Source: JBNNGK01 sp050268245 (GTDB taxonomy: Bacteria; Pseudomonadota; Gammaproteobacteria; Enterobacterales; Enterobacteriaceae). From it: a DNA stretch of 64,000 nt. The notes under the pieces were generated by a model. It was not told where the DNA came from. It saw only the letters and a list, made by a program, of their open reading frames with translations, and did no database searches. Where the stretch lies: positions 124,001 to 188,000 of the forward strand of contig NZ_JBNNGK010000002.1 of the NCBI RefSeq assembly GCF_050268245.1, given 5' to 3'. Positions 39,655-49,741 of this stretch are shown one piece after another; the first letter of the stretch is position 1, and every line of letters begins with the position of its first letter. A program made the position numbers and the translations under genes.

Positions 39655-40281
39655 ATGTTTCATCGTTTTCGCTCCGAGCGTTGCCTGGCTCGACAAGAGG
39701 CTTTGGCTGAGGGGCACTGCCAACATCGCCGTCATCATCATCGTGCCGGGCGCCATCACAGCGGCGGTCGTGGGCGTGGCAGCAAGTTGCATCGTTTGTT
39801 TGAACATGGCGATTTGCGCATGGTGCTGTTGGCGTTGGTTGAACGCAAACCGAGCCACGGTTATGAGTTGATCAAAGCGATCGAAGAGGCGTCTTCCGGT
39901 CTATACGTGCCAAGCCCAGGGGTTATTTACCCGACCCTGACGCTGCTGGAAGAGCAGGATTTTCTCGTGGCTACCACTACGGGGAATGGGCGTAAAAGTT
40001 ACCAAATTACCGAACTGGGTAAGGCAGAATTGGTGCAACATCAACCTGCCGTTGACGTGATTTTTGCCCGCTTGGCCGATGTTAGCCGCCGCCGTGAGGG
40101 TAATTTGGCCGAAGGCATTGCCGATACGATGCGCCGATTGAAATGTGTACTGCGCGGTAACATGATGCGCGCCGATCTGACGCAACAGCAAGTTGAGCGA
40201 ATTAATCAGGCGTTACTGACCGCCGTGGAAAGCATTGAGACCGAAGTGGCGCAGGCTGAACAATCTGAGGAGCTGAATTGA
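39655..40281 (+). CDS. PadR-family regulator with His-rich N-terminus (YqjI-like)
   Basis: Winged-helix repressor of 208 residues. The N-terminal extension (about 21-40) is packed with metal ligands (HCQHRRHHHRAGRHH). The PadR domain follows at about 50-130 (LRMVLLALVERKPSHGYELI, GVIYPTLTLLEEQ, GRKSYQITELGK), then a helical dimerisation tail. This architecture matches E. coli YqjI, a nickel-sensing repressor of the ferric reductase gene yqjH. No yqjH is adjacent here. The start follows GAGAGG. Metal sensing is an inference from the N-terminus. Confidence 0.88.
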   Translation: MFHRFRSERCLARQEALAEGHCQHRRHHHRAGRHHSGGRGRGSKLHRLFEHGDLRMVLLALVERKPSHGYELIKAIEEASSGLYVPSPGVIYPTLTLLEEQDFLVATTTGNGRKSYQITELGKAELVQHQPAVDVIFARLADVSRRREGNLAEGIADTMRRLKCVLRGNMMRADLTQQQVERINQALLTAVESIETEVAQAEQSEELN

Positions 40282-40586
40282 TGCTAGGACATCGTTTTCG
40301 CATAACCGTGGAAGCCCTGAGCGACCGTCAAGGTGAGCCGGTAGAAAAAACGCCTTTGGTGTTTGAAGTTGAAAATCACGACGATATTCTTGCCATTGTT
40401 GAACGGATTCAGGGGCGTGAAGACTTGGCTTTCGGGGCAGAGAACAGCGCGGCGTTCGCCGTTGGCTTGAAGTTATTTTCTGAAGTGATGATTGAACATC
40501 GCAAACACCCGGTGTTTACGCCCCTGCGTGAAGCGTTTAAAGCGTTCATGGTCGGTTTGAAGAAAGGCCCGACAAACGCGTCGTGA
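40281..40586 (+). CDS. DUF3861 family protein
   Basis: Cytoplasmic protein of 101 residues starting MLGHRFRITVEALSDRQGEP, a conserved opening of DUF3861 proteins. Function unknown. The ATG at 40281 shares its first base with the stop codon of the upstream regulator gene (TGATG), and GAGGAG lies 10 bases before, so it is translationally coupled and co-transcribed. It may therefore respond to the same metal or signal as the PadR regulator. No signal peptide or membrane segment is seen. Confidence 0.8.
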   Translation: MLGHRFRITVEALSDRQGEPVEKTPLVFEVENHDDILAIVERIQGREDLAFGAENSAAFAVGLKLFSEVMIEHRKHPVFTPLREAFKAFMVGLKKGPTNAS

Positions 40587-40612
40587 GGGGCTGAGAGTGA
40601 TAGCCGATACCG

Positions 40613-41302
40613 TTACGGCATAAAACGATAGCCGACACCGGTTTCGGTCAGTAAATGTTTTGGCCGTGCCGGATCGGCCTCCAGTTTCTGACGCAAATGC
40701 CCCATATAGATGCGCAGATAATGGTTGTGTTCGACGTAATTTGGCCCCCAGACGTGGCTCAGTAATTGACGTTGGGTTATCACCTTACCGGCATTGGCTA
40801 ACAGCTCTGACAGCAAGCGAAATTCAATCGGCGTTAAGTGTACATCTTCGCCATTGCTTAGAACTCGTCGATTAATCAGGTCAACGGTAATGTGCGAGAA
40901 GCTCACTAACGGGCTTTCTTGTTGGTTGCTGGCATGCCGACGCAGCGCCACCCGCACACGCGCCAGCAGCTCACCGATACCAAAGGGTTTGCTGAGGTAG
41001 TCATCAGCACCGGCATCCAGTGCTGATACTTTATCTTCTTCGGCAATACGCGCCGACAATACGATGACCGGAATGGCGCTCCATTGGCGTAGATCGCGGA
41101 TGAAACTTAACCCATTGCCATCCGGCAAGCCTAAATCGAGGATAATTAAATCCGGTTTACGGGTGCCGGCTTCGATCAGCCCACGTTGCAGCGTTTCGCT
41201 TTCAAAGACCCGTAACCCTTCGCTTTCCAGTGCGGTGCGCACAAAACGCCGGATTTCTTTTTCGTCTTCAACGATCAATATATTGATTGGCGTTATGGTC
41301 AC
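40613..41302 (-). CDS. kdpE: Response regulator KdpE
   Basis: OmpR-type regulator that activates kdpFABC under potassium limitation. It has 229 residues. The receiver domain carries acidic residues in VEDE, phospho-acceptor D56 in LIILDLGLPDG, and the conserved lysine in YLSKPFG. The C-terminal winged helix contains LTPIEFRLLSELL and the recognition region HNHYLRIYMGHLRQKLE. It begins with GTG at 41302 inside the kdpD 3' end (35-bp overlap), so translation is coupled. Confidence 0.96.
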   Translation of the reverse strand: MTITPINILIVEDEKEIRRFVRTALESEGLRVFESETLQRGLIEAGTRKPDLIILDLGLPDGNGLSFIRDLRQWSAIPVIVLSARIAEEDKVSALDAGADDYLSKPFGIGELLARVRVALRRHASNQQESPLVSFSHITVDLINRRVLSNGEDVHLTPIEFRLLSELLANAGKVITQRQLLSHVWGPNYVEHNHYLRIYMGHLRQKLEADPARPKHLLTETGVGYRFMP

Positions 41303-44018
41303 GAGTCTCTTTGTCTCCGTTGGTTATCGCTAAATCAAAAGATTCGCTGTCTATTTCCGGCATTTTTTCCAGCGGAAGCAGGAAGTTAAAACTGGCGCCT
41401 CCGTGGGGGCGGTTTTCTACCCAAATTCGGCCGCCGTGAACTTCAATAATGGCACGGCAAATCGCTAAGCCTAAACCGACGCCGGGGATGGCAGACTCTT
41501 TATTTCCCCGGGCAAATTTATCAAAAATAAGCTGCTTTTGCGCCAAGGGAATACCGGGGCCGTTATCCCAGACCTCAACCTCTAACCAATCTGGCAAGGT
41601 ACGGGCACGAATACCAATGATAGCATCGTGGCCGGCATATTTATTGGCATTTTCCAATAGGTTAGTGAATACGCGTTCGAGCAAACTCCCATCACAGTTG
41701 ATCAAGACCATCTCATTGGGTAATTCAACCTTGATGTCATGTTGGCTGAGTAGGGGCTCCAGCATGTGCAGTGATGCACCGACAATCTCTTCCAATGATT
41801 GCCACTCTTTACGTAGGTTGAAACCGCCAGACTGAATACGCGCCATATCTAATAGATTGTTAACCAGACGCGTGGTACTCAGCACGTGTTGACGGATTTG
41901 ACCGGCTTGATGAGCGTGTTTGGAACCTTCCGTCGCCAGATCAAGCGTGAGAATTTCAGCTTGACCAAACAGGACGGTGAGCGGCGTACGTAAGTCATGG
42001 GACAGTGCGGCTAACAGCGAATTGCGAAGCTGTTCTCGCTCGATGTCCAGTTTGGCTTCGGCTGCGCTACGCGCCAGTTGCAAACGCTCTAGCGCACTGG
42101 CGATCAGCACGGTAAATGTTTGTAGCAACCGTTGTTGCTCCGGCACCATCAACTGCCGCACGTTGTTCGGTTCGATGGCCAACAGGCCGTAGGTCTGTTG
42201 CGAGGTGGTCAGCGGCAGCAATTGATACGGCACGCCGGGCAGCGTATCGGTTCCGGCTCCTGCCGGAAGGCCTTTGTCATAACTCCAACGGGCGATGGCC
42301 TCATCCACTGACAACAGACCGCCATCTTCGCCAGCCATTTGTTGCAATTGACCGTCATCCTGCGGCAGCAACAGTACGGTTTTCGCCTGGAAACTACGGG
42401 AAAGGAAATGGCGGCTGGTTTTGGCAATATCCCCAATGGTCAGGGATTGGCTCAAACCGCGAGATATTTCATACAGGTGACGCGCTCGTTGTTCGCGATA
42501 ACGCGCTACCCGCGCCTGATAGCGCACGCCGGCGGTTAAGTTACCGACGGTAATGCCGACGATCAGCATCACCGCAAACGTCAGCAAATATTGCACGTCG
42601 CTGACGGCGAAGGACCAATGCGGTTGGACAAAGAATAAATCGAAACTGGCGACGTTGATTACGGCGGCCAGAACCGACGGCCAACGGCCGAAGAAGAGGG
42701 CCACGATCACCACGCCAAGTAAATAGACCATCACCAGATTTGCCTGATCAAAACCGGGCAGTAACCATTGGGTCAATAATGTTATAAGTGCACATAATGC
42801 GAAGGCGACGGCACAACCTTGCAATTGAATTCGCCATTTTTCAGTGAAGTGACGGCTGTCCGTTTCTTTGGCCGGCAGTGGCGCGCTTTCCTCTTCCAGC
42901 GCCACGATCACCAGATCGAGATCCGGGCCCAAATGCCCAAGACGGTCGGCAAAGCTACGGCGGAATTTCCAACGTTGTTCACCCCGTCGGCCAATAATGA
43001 TTTTGCCCAGATTATGCTCGCGGGCATAACGGAGAATTGCACGTTCTTCGCAAGGATCAGACAGTGTGGCGGTTTCCGCCCCCAATTCTTGCGCCAGCCG
43101 CAGCGCCCGCAAAATCGCCCGGCGCTGGTTTTCCGGTAGACGATGCAGTTTCGGCGTTTCGACATACACCGCGTGCCAGAGGCAGCCAAGACGTGCCGCT
43201 AGGCGGGCGGCAATGCGAACTAGCTTTTCGTTGCCATGGTTATGACCGACGCACAGTAAAATACTGTCGCGGGTGTGCCAGACTTTTTCACGCCCCTGCG
43301 TATCGCGAAAAGCACGCATTTGATCATCAACCCGATCGGCTGTGCGACGCAGCGCTAACTCACGCAATGCGATCAGATTCCCCTTGCGAAAGAAGTGTTC
43401 GATAGCGCGTTCGGCTTGGCCTGGAATGTAGACCTTCCCCTCGTTCAGCCGCTGACGCAGATCGTCTGGTGGCAGATCCACCAGTACCACTTCGCTCGCC
43501 TCGTCAAAGATGCGATCGGGTACGGTTTCGCGCACCCGAATGCCGGTGACGCTGCCGACCACATCGTTCAAACTTTCCAAGTGTTGTACGTTGACCGTGG
43601 TCAATACGTCGATACCGGCATCCAACAGCTCGGTGACGTCTTGCCAACGCTTGGGATGGCGTGAGCCGTGCGCATTGCTGTGCGCCAGTTCGTCCATCAG
43701 GATCAGGGCGGGGTGGCGTGCCAACGCGGCATCGAGATCGAATTCGTGCACCGTGCGGCCACGGTGTTGGATGCGCTTTTGCGGTAGCACGGCTAAATCG
43801 TTCAACAACGCTGCGGTTTCGCTACGGCCATGCGTTTCGACTACGCCAACCAGCACATCCAAGCCTTGTGCTCGCAGGCGTTGTGCCTCTTGCAGCATGG
43901 CGTAGGTTTTGCCCACCCCGGCACAGGCACCAAAAAACACTTTCAGTCGGCCGCGCGTCTTTTCATTGGCGACAGCCAGCAGGCTGTCTGGATCGGGGCG
44001 CTGTTGTTCATCAACCAT
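41268..44018 (-). CDS. kdpD: Sensor histidine kinase KdpD
   Basis: Membrane sensor of potassium limitation and turgor. It has 916 residues. The N-terminal KdpD domain carries a P-loop (GACAGVGKTYAM, about 31-42). A universal-stress-like domain covers about 250-370, four membrane helices cluster at about 400-500, and a GAF-like region follows. The kinase core has phospho-histidine H674 in LSHDLRTPLTV and an ATPase with N, G1 and G2 boxes (NLLENANKYA, WDNGPGIP, GVGLGLAIC). It follows kdpC and overlaps kdpE. Confidence 0.96.
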   Translation of the reverse strand: MVDEQQRPDPDSLLAVANEKTRGRLKVFFGACAGVGKTYAMLQEAQRLRAQGLDVLVGVVETHGRSETAALLNDLAVLPQKRIQHRGRTVHEFDLDAALARHPALILMDELAHSNAHGSRHPKRWQDVTELLDAGIDVLTTVNVQHLESLNDVVGSVTGIRVRETVPDRIFDEASEVVLVDLPPDDLRQRLNEGKVYIPGQAERAIEHFFRKGNLIALRELALRRTADRVDDQMRAFRDTQGREKVWHTRDSILLCVGHNHGNEKLVRIAARLAARLGCLWHAVYVETPKLHRLPENQRRAILRALRLAQELGAETATLSDPCEERAILRYAREHNLGKIIIGRRGEQRWKFRRSFADRLGHLGPDLDLVIVALEEESAPLPAKETDSRHFTEKWRIQLQGCAVAFALCALITLLTQWLLPGFDQANLVMVYLLGVVIVALFFGRWPSVLAAVINVASFDLFFVQPHWSFAVSDVQYLLTFAVMLIVGITVGNLTAGVRYQARVARYREQRARHLYEISRGLSQSLTIGDIAKTSRHFLSRSFQAKTVLLLPQDDGQLQQMAGEDGGLLSVDEAIARWSYDKGLPAGAGTDTLPGVPYQLLPLTTSQQTYGLLAIEPNNVRQLMVPEQQRLLQTFTVLIASALERLQLARSAAEAKLDIEREQLRNSLLAALSHDLRTPLTVLFGQAEILTLDLATEGSKHAHQAGQIRQHVLSTTRLVNNLLDMARIQSGGFNLRKEWQSLEEIVGASLHMLEPLLSQHDIKVELPNEMVLINCDGSLLERVFTNLLENANKYAGHDAIIGIRARTLPDWLEVEVWDNGPGIPLAQKQLIFDKFARGNKESAIPGVGLGLAICRAIIEVHGGRIWVENRPHGGASFNFLLPLEKMPEIDSESFDLAITNGDKETRDHNANQYIDR

Positions 44019-44090
44019 TTTGGATCCTTGTCACTCAACGCAAAACGGGCCCGGCGCACCGAACCCTTGAAGCTATCGCTTAACCTGCTG

Positions 44091-44666
44091 TTACTTTAGC
44101 GCATCTAGCGCCATATTCAGCTTCAACACGTTGACGACTGATTCGCCCATAAAACTCGGCGTGGCGAGATCGATATTTTTATCGATCAATGCCGCCACCT
44201 GCGCGGATGATAAATGTCGCGCTGCGGCTACGCGAGCCAATTGATAGTGCGCCGCCGCAATGGAAATGTGCGGATCGAGCCCGCTGGCAGAGGCGGTGAG
44301 CAGATCGACCGGAATCGGCCCGTGCATGGCTGGGTTTGCCTGCCGTAATTGCGCGGCGCGTTCAGCAATGGTTTGGTTTAACGCCGGATTGGAGGTTGCC
44401 AGGTTGCTACCGCCAGAGGCAGCGGCATTATAAGCCGAGTCAGCAGTAGCAGAAGGGCGGCCCCAAAAATATTTAGGTTGAGTGAAGTTTTGGCCGATTA
44501 GCGCAGATCCAACGACGTTATTATCTTGATACATCAGTGAGCCATTGGCTTGTTTAGCAAACAACAACTGCGCCAGCCCAGTGGTCAACAACGGATAAGC
44601 CATACCGGTAATCAGTGACAGCAAAAGCAATATCACCAGCGAAGGACGTAAATAAGACATCAGCAT
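44091..44666 (-). CDS. kdpC: Potassium-transporting ATPase subunit KdpC
   Basis: Single-span subunit that stabilises the KdpFABC pump. It has 191 residues. One N-terminal helix (LVILLLLSLITGMAYPLLTTG) is followed by a periplasmic domain with the conserved VGSALIGQNFTQPKYFWGRPS and GLDPHIS motifs. A second ATG two codons downstream is an alternative start. It lies 12 bp after kdpB, within kdpFABC. Confidence 0.95.
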   Translation of the reverse strand: MLMSYLRPSLVILLLLSLITGMAYPLLTTGLAQLLFAKQANGSLMYQDNNVVGSALIGQNFTQPKYFWGRPSATADSAYNAAASGGSNLATSNPALNQTIAERAAQLRQANPAMHGPIPVDLLTASASGLDPHISIAAAHYQLARVAAARHLSSAQVAALIDKNIDLATPSFMGESVVNVLKLNMALDALK

Positions 44667-44678
44667 TTCCTCTCAAAT

Positions 44679-46748
44679 TTAACCGGCAATGTGCAATGCC
44701 ATGAGCAGCAGATCAATCAGCTTGATACCGACAAAGGGCACTAACAGCCCGCCCATACCATATAACCAGAGATTACGGCGCAACAGTGCAGCGGCACTCA
44801 GCGCTTTATAACTGACACCTTTCAATGCCAATGGGATCAAAAAGACGATCGCCAGCGCGTTGAAAATAACCGCGGACATAATGGCCGAGGACGGGGAATG
44901 CAGATGCATGACGTTCAGCGCATTAAGCTGCGGGTAGGTGGCAGCAAATGCCGCGGGAATAATCGCGAAGTATTTCGCCACATCGTTGGCGATACTAAAC
45001 GTGGTGAGTGAGCCGCGGGTCATCAGCATCTGTTTACCAATGTGCACCACTTCGATCAGCTTGGTTGGGTTGGAGTCTAAATCGACCATATTACCCGCTT
45101 CTTTGGCGGCTTGGGTGCCGGAGTTCATCGCCACCGCCACATCGGCCTGAGCCAGCGCGGGGGCATCATTGGTTCCGTCGCCCGTCATGGCCACCAGCCG
45201 GCCTTCAGCCTGATATTGGCGAATCAACGCCAGTTTGGCTTCCGGCGTTGCCTCTGCCAGAAAATCATCTACCCCGGCTTCGGCGGCGATGGCGGCGGCA
45301 GTCAGCCGATTGTCGCCGGTAATCATCACCGTTTTAATCCCCATTTTACGCAGTTCGGCGAAGCGCTCTTTGATACCCCCTTTGACGATATCTTTCAGCG
45401 CCACCACCCCCAGCACGCGCGGCCCTTCGGCGACGACCAGCGGTGTACCGCCGGTGCGCGCCACGCTTTCTACCAGCGCATCCACGGCGGTTGGAAAGTG
45501 GCCGTGATTCGATTCGACATGACGGCGGATGGCATCCACCGCACCTTTACGAATCATGCGGTCTTGAACATTGACGCCACTCATGCGGGTTTGAGCCGAA
45601 AATGGCACAAACGTTGCGTTTAAGGTCTGTAAATCACGCTCTCGCAGGTTAAAGCGTTGCTTTGCCAGTACCACAATGCTGCGGCCTTCCGGCGTTTCAT
45701 CCGCCAGCGATGACAATTGTGCTGCGTCAGCTAATTCCTGTTCTTTTACCCCAGGCGCGGGCAAAAACTCCGATGCCTGACGATTACCGAGGGTAATCGT
45801 ACCGGTTTTATCCAGTAACAAGACGTCGACGTCGCCAGCGGCCTCAACGGCGCGACCGCTGGTAGCAATGACATTGGCACCGAGCATACGGCTCATACCG
45901 GCCACGCCGATGGCGGAAAGCAGCCCGCCGATGGTGGTGGGGATCAGGCAGACCAACAGCGCGACCAGAACGGTAAGGGTGATGGCGCTACCGCTGCCCG
46001 CCGCGTCTACGCTGTACTGTGAAAAGGGCAGTAGGGTCGCGGTTGCCAGTACGAATACGATGGTCAGTGCCACCAGTAAAATGGTCAGTGCCACTTCGTT
46101 TGGGGTTTTACGACGTTTCGCGCCTTCCACCATCGCGATCATGCGATCCAAGAAGGTTTCTCCTGGATTGACGCTACACTGCACCACTAGCCAGTCGGAC
46201 AGCACGCGGGTGCCCCCAGTGACGGAGGAAAAGTCGCCGCCGGACTCACGAATGACCGGCGCCGATTCGCCGGTAATGGCGCTTTCATCCACTGAGGCTC
46301 CGCCTTCCAGCACTTCGCCGTCGCAAGGGATGGTGTCGCCCGCTTCGACCAGCACGATATCGCCTTTGCGCAGGCTCTCTGCCGAGACTTTCTCGCTGGT
46401 GGCTTGGCGTTTCGCGGCGGTTAGTTTTTTCGCCCAGATGGTTTTCTTGGTTCCTTTCAGGCTTTCCGCCTGCGCTTTACTACGGCCTTCGGCTAACGCT
46501 TCGGCAACGTTAGCGAACAGGACGGTAAACCATAGCCACAGCGCGATACTGCCGGTAAAGGCGGTATCGCCGACGCTTTGTCCCGCCAGCATGCTCAGCC
46601 AGATAGCGGTGGTCAGGATGCTGCCGAGGTATACCACGAACATCACCGGGTTGCGCCATTGAACGCGCGGATCCAGTTTTTTCAACGCATCAAGCATTGC
46701 GGTACGCATCAGCGCGGGGTCAAACAGCGCACGTTGTTTGCGAGTCAT
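44679..46748 (-). CDS. kdpB: Potassium-transporting P-type ATPase subunit KdpB
   Basis: Catalytic subunit that drives potassium uptake by ATP hydrolysis. It has 689 residues. The phosphorylation site is D313 in [12 protein letters not shown]. The actuator motif is ITGES, the nucleotide-binding region holds the KGA-type segment RKGAVDA, and the hinge motif is [22 protein letters not shown]. About seven membrane helices are present. It lies 27 bp after kdpA. Confidence 0.97.
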   Translation of the reverse strand: MTRKQRALFDPALMRTAMLDALKKLDPRVQWRNPVMFVVYLGSILTTAIWLSMLAGQSVGDTAFTGSIALWLWFTVLFANVAEALAEGRSKAQAESLKGTKKTIWAKKLTAAKRQATSEKVSAESLRKGDIVLVEAGDTIPCDGEVLEGGASVDESAITGESAPVIRESGGDFSSVTGGTRVLSDWLVVQCSVNPGETFLDRMIAMVEGAKRRKTPNEVALTILLVALTIVFVLATATLLPFSQYSVDAAGSGSAITLTVLVALLVCLIPTTIGGLLSAIGVAGMSRMLGANVIATSGRAVEAAGDVDVLLLDKTGTITLGNRQASEFLPAPGVKEQELADAAQLSSLADETPEGRSIVVLAKQRFNLRERDLQTLNATFVPFSAQTRMSGVNVQDRMIRKGAVDAIRRHVESNHGHFPTAVDALVESVARTGGTPLVVAEGPRVLGVVALKDIVKGGIKERFAELRKMGIKTVMITGDNRLTAAAIAAEAGVDDFLAEATPEAKLALIRQYQAEGRLVAMTGDGTNDAPALAQADVAVAMNSGTQAAKEAGNMVDLDSNPTKLIEVVHIGKQMLMTRGSLTTFSIANDVAKYFAIIPAAFAATYPQLNALNVMHLHSPSSAIMSAVIFNALAIVFLIPLALKGVSYKALSAAALLRRNLWLYGMGGLLVPFVGIKLIDLLLMALHIAG

Positions 46749-46775
46749 CGTTTTCTTCTCTCTTTATGACGTCGG

Positions 46776-48464
46776 TTAGTTTGCCAACCAAAGTTGCAAA
46801 TGTTCGGCCACTGGGCCTAGCGCCAACGCGGGAACGAAGGTCAACGCACCGATCAGCAATACAGTGCCAATTAATAGACCGATAAACAGTGGCCCGGTGG
46901 TTGGAAGCGTGCCATTACCTGCCGGCTGACGTTTCTTCGCGATCAGTGAGCCAGCAATTGCCAGCACCGGCAAAATGACGCCGAAACGACCAACAAACAT
47001 CACGAATGCCAACAACAGGTTGTAGAACGGGGTATTGACACTGAGCCCACCGAAGGCGCTGCCATTGTTATTGGCCGCAGAGGAAAGGGCATACAGCACT
47101 TCACTGAAACCGTGAGCGCCCGGGTTGAGAATGCCCGCGCGACCGGCGTCGGTACCGATGGCCAGCGCGCTACCCAGCAATACCAGAGTGGGCGTGACCA
47201 AAATCGCCAGCGCAGTCATCTTCATGTCATACACGTCAATCTTCTTACCGAGATATTCCGGCGTACGTCCGATCATCAGCCCGGCGATAAATACCGTCAG
47301 CAATACGAATAACAACATGCCGTACAAGCCGGAGCCGACGCCGCCGAAGATCACTTCACCTATCTGCATGAGCCAAAGCGGTATCATGCCGCCTAGCGCG
47401 GTGAATGAGTCGTGCATGGCATTGACTGCGCCACACGAAGCCGCCGTGGTCACGACTGAAAACAGGCTACTGGCGAGAATACCGAAGCGCGATTCTTTAC
47501 CTTCCATATTCATATCGCTGGCGCTGCCTAATGCGCTTAGGTTCGGGTTACCAGCCAGTTCAGCGTTCATCACCACCGCAACTGCGACGACGAAAATCAG
47601 CCCCATAGCCCAGATCAACGCATGGCCTTGACGGTTATCGCCAGCCACCTGCCCAAAGGCAAAGCACAAGGCGCATGGGATCAGAAAGATCGCCAGCATC
47701 TGCACAAAGTTACTCATCACCGTCGGGTTTTCGAAGGGGTGTGAGGAATTGGCACCAAAAAAGCCCCCACCATTGGTACCGAGCATTTTGATCGCTTCCT
47801 GTGAAGCGACTGGCCCCATCGGCAGCGTTTGTTGCGCACCTTCGAGCGTGCTTATGTGCAGATAAGGCGACAGATTTTGCAAAACCCCTTGGCTGACAAA
47901 AAATAGGGCAATAATCAATGAAATGGGCAACAGCACATACAGCGTGATGCGCAGAATATCCATCCAGGCATTGCCTATTGTGCTGCTCGAACGGCGTGTA
48001 AAGGCACGAATCAACGCAAATGCCACGGCAATACCGGTTGCAGCCGACAAGAAGTTTTGCACGGTTAACCCAGCCATTTGGCTGAGATAACTCAATGTGC
48101 TTTCACCGCTATAAGCCTGCCAATTGGTATTGGTCGCAAAGCTGACGGCAGTGTTCAGTGCCAAATGCCATGACAGCCCAGGCAAGCCTTGTGGGTTGAG
48201 CGGTAACGAGCCTTGCCCCATCAGCAATGCCAACAGCAGTGCGATCCCCAATAGGTTGAATACCACGATAGCTATTGCATAGTGCCACCCATTCATTTCT
48301 GCGCGATCAGCGCCAGCACAACGCCACACTCCGGCTTCAAATTGGCGCAATATTGGCATGGGCTCACCTTCAATCAGGCGTGCTAAAAATCCGCCTAACC
48401 CACGGGCGAGCACCAGTAATACCAGTAAGAAACTGGCAATTAATAATAAGGCCGAAGCAGCCAT
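46776..48464 (-). CDS. kdpA: Potassium-transporting ATPase subunit KdpA
   Basis: Channel-like subunit that selects potassium. It has 562 residues with about ten membrane helices and four pseudo-repeats of a potassium-channel pore loop; recognisable pieces are [49 protein letters not shown] and [14 protein letters not shown]. The start codon overlaps the kdpF stop as TGATG. Second gene of kdpFABC. Confidence 0.97.
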   Translation of the reverse strand: MAASALLLIASFLLVLLVLARGLGGFLARLIEGEPMPILRQFEAGVWRCAGADRAEMNGWHYAIAIVVFNLLGIALLLALLMGQGSLPLNPQGLPGLSWHLALNTAVSFATNTNWQAYSGESTLSYLSQMAGLTVQNFLSAATGIAVAFALIRAFTRRSSSTIGNAWMDILRITLYVLLPISLIIALFFVSQGVLQNLSPYLHISTLEGAQQTLPMGPVASQEAIKMLGTNGGGFFGANSSHPFENPTVMSNFVQMLAIFLIPCALCFAFGQVAGDNRQGHALIWAMGLIFVVAVAVVMNAELAGNPNLSALGSASDMNMEGKESRFGILASSLFSVVTTAASCGAVNAMHDSFTALGGMIPLWLMQIGEVIFGGVGSGLYGMLLFVLLTVFIAGLMIGRTPEYLGKKIDVYDMKMTALAILVTPTLVLLGSALAIGTDAGRAGILNPGAHGFSEVLYALSSAANNNGSAFGGLSVNTPFYNLLLAFVMFVGRFGVILPVLAIAGSLIAKKRQPAGNGTLPTTGPLFIGLLIGTVLLIGALTFVPALALGPVAEHLQLWLAN

Positions 48465-48553
48465 CAGAATTCCTCCGCGTTAAACAGGGCGTAAATCAGA
48501 TAGCTCAACAGCAACAGGACTAACAGCGCACTTGCAATAACGCTGAGACTCAC
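48464..48553 (-). CDS. kdpF: KdpF small membrane subunit (29 aa)
   Basis: A 29-residue single-helix protein of the KdpFABC complex, thought to stabilise the pump in the lipid phase. The reverse strand reads GTG then [15 protein letters not shown] with [14 protein letters not shown] to the stop. It matches E. coli KdpF in length and in the Y-ALxNAExF ending. GGAGGT precedes the GTG start by 6 bases. The stop overlaps the kdpA start by one base. Short enough to be missed by automatic calling. Confidence 0.93.
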   Translation of the reverse strand: MSLSVIASALLVLLLLSYLIYALFNAEEF

Positions 48554-48635
48554 GGGACACCTCCACAGGTGTAAGTTTGTGTTAGCGGAAGTGTAAGGAG
48601 GGCAGTAGAAAGAAGATGATAAAAAGAGTCGGGTC

Positions 48636-48660
48636 GGTGTAAAAAAAAGATAAAAATAAC
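48636..48660 (-). promoter_or_regulatory. KdpE-binding box of the kdpFABC promoter
   Basis: The reverse strand reads TTTTTATCTTTTTTTTACAC followed by CGACC. This resembles the T-rich KdpE site of E. coli (TTTTTTTACACCCCGCCC as remembered). A possible -10, TATCAT, lies at 48616-48621 on the same strand. It is about 80-110 bp upstream of kdpF, as expected for this promoter. Confidence 0.65.
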
Positions 48661-49048
48661 GGGGTTAGCCCGCGGAAATATCGCACGGCATGGAATGCAG
48701 ATAAAAACCACACAGTAACCCATGTTTAGTTAATAATTAACCATGCTGTAACAAAATTTCATTACAATAAAAAAATTAGCGATTTTTTGTGCAATTTAGT
48801 GGTCGGATGAGTGGTAAACTTTCAAACAATGCGCTAAAATTTTGCACAGTTTCCAAATCATCTTATTTTTTTTTGCGCTGCGCCGTTCCTGACGGTTGTA
48901 TTCAATGGCCAGCGTTAGGCTTATCCAAAATAATTGCTATCGCTTCAAGGCGGTAAGCGTGTAAATCTTGGCGCTGGAACACGCAGTGACGGGATGGACA
49001 AGTGAGCCGAGGCGGCAGCAAATATGGAGGACATTTTAGGAGGTTCGC
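48661..49048. other. Spacer between the kdp promoter and ybfA
   Basis: AT-rich 390 bp carrying the ybfA promoter and leader. A 13-bp palindrome GTTAATAATTAAC lies at 48729-48741. The end has two purine-rich ribosome-like sites in series (GGAGGACATTTTAGGAGG) just before ybfA. No other gene is supported. Confidence 0.5.
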
Positions 49049-49255
49049 ATGAACATGTACCACGCTTACCCATTACATCGGATTCTCCTGCGTCGTAGCG
49101 CAGTCATTGTTGCTGGTGTGCTGGCATTACCGGTGATGATCTTCCGATCCGATCGTGCACGTTTCTACAGCTATCTTCACCGGGTCTGGTCTAAAACCAG
49201 CGACAAGCCGGTGTGGCTGCAACAAGCTGAATTAGCGTCCTGCGATTTTTACTAA
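49049..49255 (+). CDS. ybfA: YbfA family small membrane protein
   Basis: Protein of 68 residues, the length of E. coli YbfA. One hydrophobic helix lies at about 16-32 ([17 protein letters not shown]). It is followed by the very conserved [22 protein letters not shown] and the C-terminal DFY. Function unknown; in E. coli it sits next to kdp as here and is divergent from it. AGGAGG lies 6 bases before the ATG. Confidence 0.92.
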   Translation: MNMYHAYPLHRILLRRSAVIVAGVLALPVMIFRSDRARFYSYLHRVWSKTSDKPVWLQQAELASCDFY

Positions 49256-49399
49256 GCTACGCTGATTTCATCGGTTATTTTCGCGCTTTGCGCTTTGCGC
49301 TGTGCCGTTTCGATCACTTGCCAAACTCAGGCGGTGGGCTGCGCCAACGGCACGCATTCCTTGTTTGTGCATGACGCGATGAGTCTTTTTGTCTCGCCT

Positions 49400-49426
49400 A
49401 AAAGCGCCGATCATGGCGCTTTTTCC
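49400..49426 (+). terminator. Terminator downstream of ybfA
   Basis: AAAGCGCC pairs with GGCGCTTT around GATCAT, followed by TTTCC. It lies about 145 bp after the ybfA stop. Between them is a short direct repeat (GCGCTTT three times near 49283-49302). Confidence 0.75.
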
Positions 49427-49741
49427 TTTGTTTCTGCCCCATTGCGTTGTTCGTCGCCTTTTATGGCGGTAACGCTGTGCGCACCTCGCTGATTGCTAAT
49501 CCCACATCTACGGCGCTGATCATGGCTTAACGCCAAGGTAAAATAACGTTTGCGGCTTTGCGGGCAATCTACGGCCGTACCTCAAAAATAACGTTGTATG
49601 CCGCTCTGGCTTAACGGAGCAACATGACGCTTTTCGCCGCTTTCATTCGCCTGTTTTTTATGGCATTGATCGCTGACAGGTCGTATTAAGCCTCCAATTA
49701 TTCTACACTTTTACTGTCAGCCATAAGATGGGGAGCGAATA
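49427..49741. other. Gene-free spacer before the DUF523-DUF1722 gene
   Basis: This 315-bp stretch has no supported gene. An 11-bp direct repeat (AAAATAACGTT) occurs at 49540 and 49585. The last 60 bp should hold the promoter of the next gene; no hexamers are convincing. Confidence 0.4.

Noticed and set aside
49295..49492. 65-codon frame downstream of ybfA
   Set aside because: It contains the ybfA terminator and a short direct repeat; no homology and no ribosome site.
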